DNA of 5,266 nt from an uncultured Saprospiraceae bacterium. Its GTDB lineage: Bacteria > Bacteroidota > Bacteroidia > Chitinophagales > Saprospiraceae. The DNA is taken from NCBI GenBank assembly GCA_937959095.1, contig CALGLY010000557.1, positions 1 through 5,266 of the forward strand. The letters run 5' to 3'. Position 1 is the stretch's first letter. Each line of letters starts with the position of its first letter. The notes under the pieces were generated by a model that was given only the letters and a program-made list of their open reading frames with translations, searched no databases and was not told the origin of the DNA. The position numbers were made by a program, and so were the translations under genes. Below are positions 5,048 through 5,266 of this stretch, in pieces.

Positions 5048-5266
5048 CTATCTACAAAAAAAAAGTCGTTTTTTATAAAAAAATATATAAAATATATGAA
5101 TTTGTTTGATTTTAGATAGAATTTCCCCTATTTCATGGGACATTTCCTTAAAACTACTCCTGATTTCAATCGCTAAGTTTATAGAAGTCATCTCTTTTGT
5201 AAAGTTTCTAAAAGACGCATTATCAAGGATATAAATCCCGAAATATGAAAAAATAAGCACCTTAGC
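5048..5266 (-). CDS. C-terminal end of an unrecognised leftward gene (cut by window edge)
   Basis: The frame is open from the right edge to a TAG at 5050-5048, giving 72 residues. A GTG at 5260 is possible as a start, but the frame stays open beyond it, so this is more likely the end of a longer gene. About the first 55 residues look like a real, mostly helical soluble domain: FSYFGIYILDNASF, then a helix around FRNFTKEMTSINLAIEIRSSFKEM, then HEIGEILSKIKQI. The last 15 or so (HIFYIFFYKKRLFFCR) are encoded by AT-rich low-complexity DNA and may be a read-through tail after loss of an earlier stop. I do not recognise the family. The helical pattern would be compatible with the C-terminal domain of a regulator, but nothing specific supports that. 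Confidence 0.5.
   Translation of the reverse strand, partial: AKVLIFSYFGIYILDNASFRNFTKEMTSINLAIEIRSSFKEMSHEIGEILSKIKQIHIFYIFFYKKRLFFCR

Noticed and set aside
4989..5078. Small rightward frame of 29 codons (starts MKVEWYDSGVF)
   Set aside because: It overlaps the end of the leftward right-edge gene, has no close ribosome binding site and ends in poly-A/T sequence. It is too short to judge by eye.

Overview
The window looks like chromosomal DNA of a member of the Bacteroidota, possibly Cytophagales-like. Reasons for this: A-rich translation starts without Shine-Dalgarno sequences, sequences resembling the Bacteroidota -7 promoter element TAnnTTTG, a lipoprotein signal followed by a Q-K-E stretch like the Bacteroidota surface-export signal, and several proteins resembling families common in that phylum. 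The genus-level placement is a guess from memory of families, not a computed result.

Layout from left to right. The first 216 bases are the N-terminal part of a leftward PaaI-type hotdog thioesterase cut by the window edge. A 292-base divergent intergenic region follows. It holds a 170-base element (308-477) in which a 15-bp outer stem encloses three separate hairpins, the plan of a large cloverleaf. Rightward from there lies a tight three-gene cluster (509-1906): a protein joining a CoiA-like zinc-ribbon N-terminus to a C-terminal GIY-YIG (T5orf172/Mug113-like) nuclease domain, a small YkoF/MTH1187-type thiamine-binding-like protein whose start overlaps the nuclease gene by 22 bases, and a small conserved-looking protein of unknown role. 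A 14-bp hairpin (1913-1945) separates this cluster from the next gene, which is convergent.

The right half is leftward. A secreted SIMPL/DUF541 protein (1959-2975) lies downstream of a lipoprotein subtilisin-like S8 peptidase (3125-4657), and a good intrinsic terminator separates them. The peptidase keeps the Asp/His/Ser triad but has Thr where the oxyanion-hole Asn normally sits. Its AT-rich upstream region carries three copies of one dyad, AGCGAA-NN-TTCGC, one of which abuts a TAnnTTTG match; this looks like a multi-operator promoter. At the right edge is the C-terminal end of an unrecognised leftward gene.

The two most interesting things are the cloverleaf-like element directly upstream of the zinc-ribbon/GIY-YIG nuclease cluster and the triple-dyad promoter of the S8 peptidase. 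No functional link between the left and right halves is visible.
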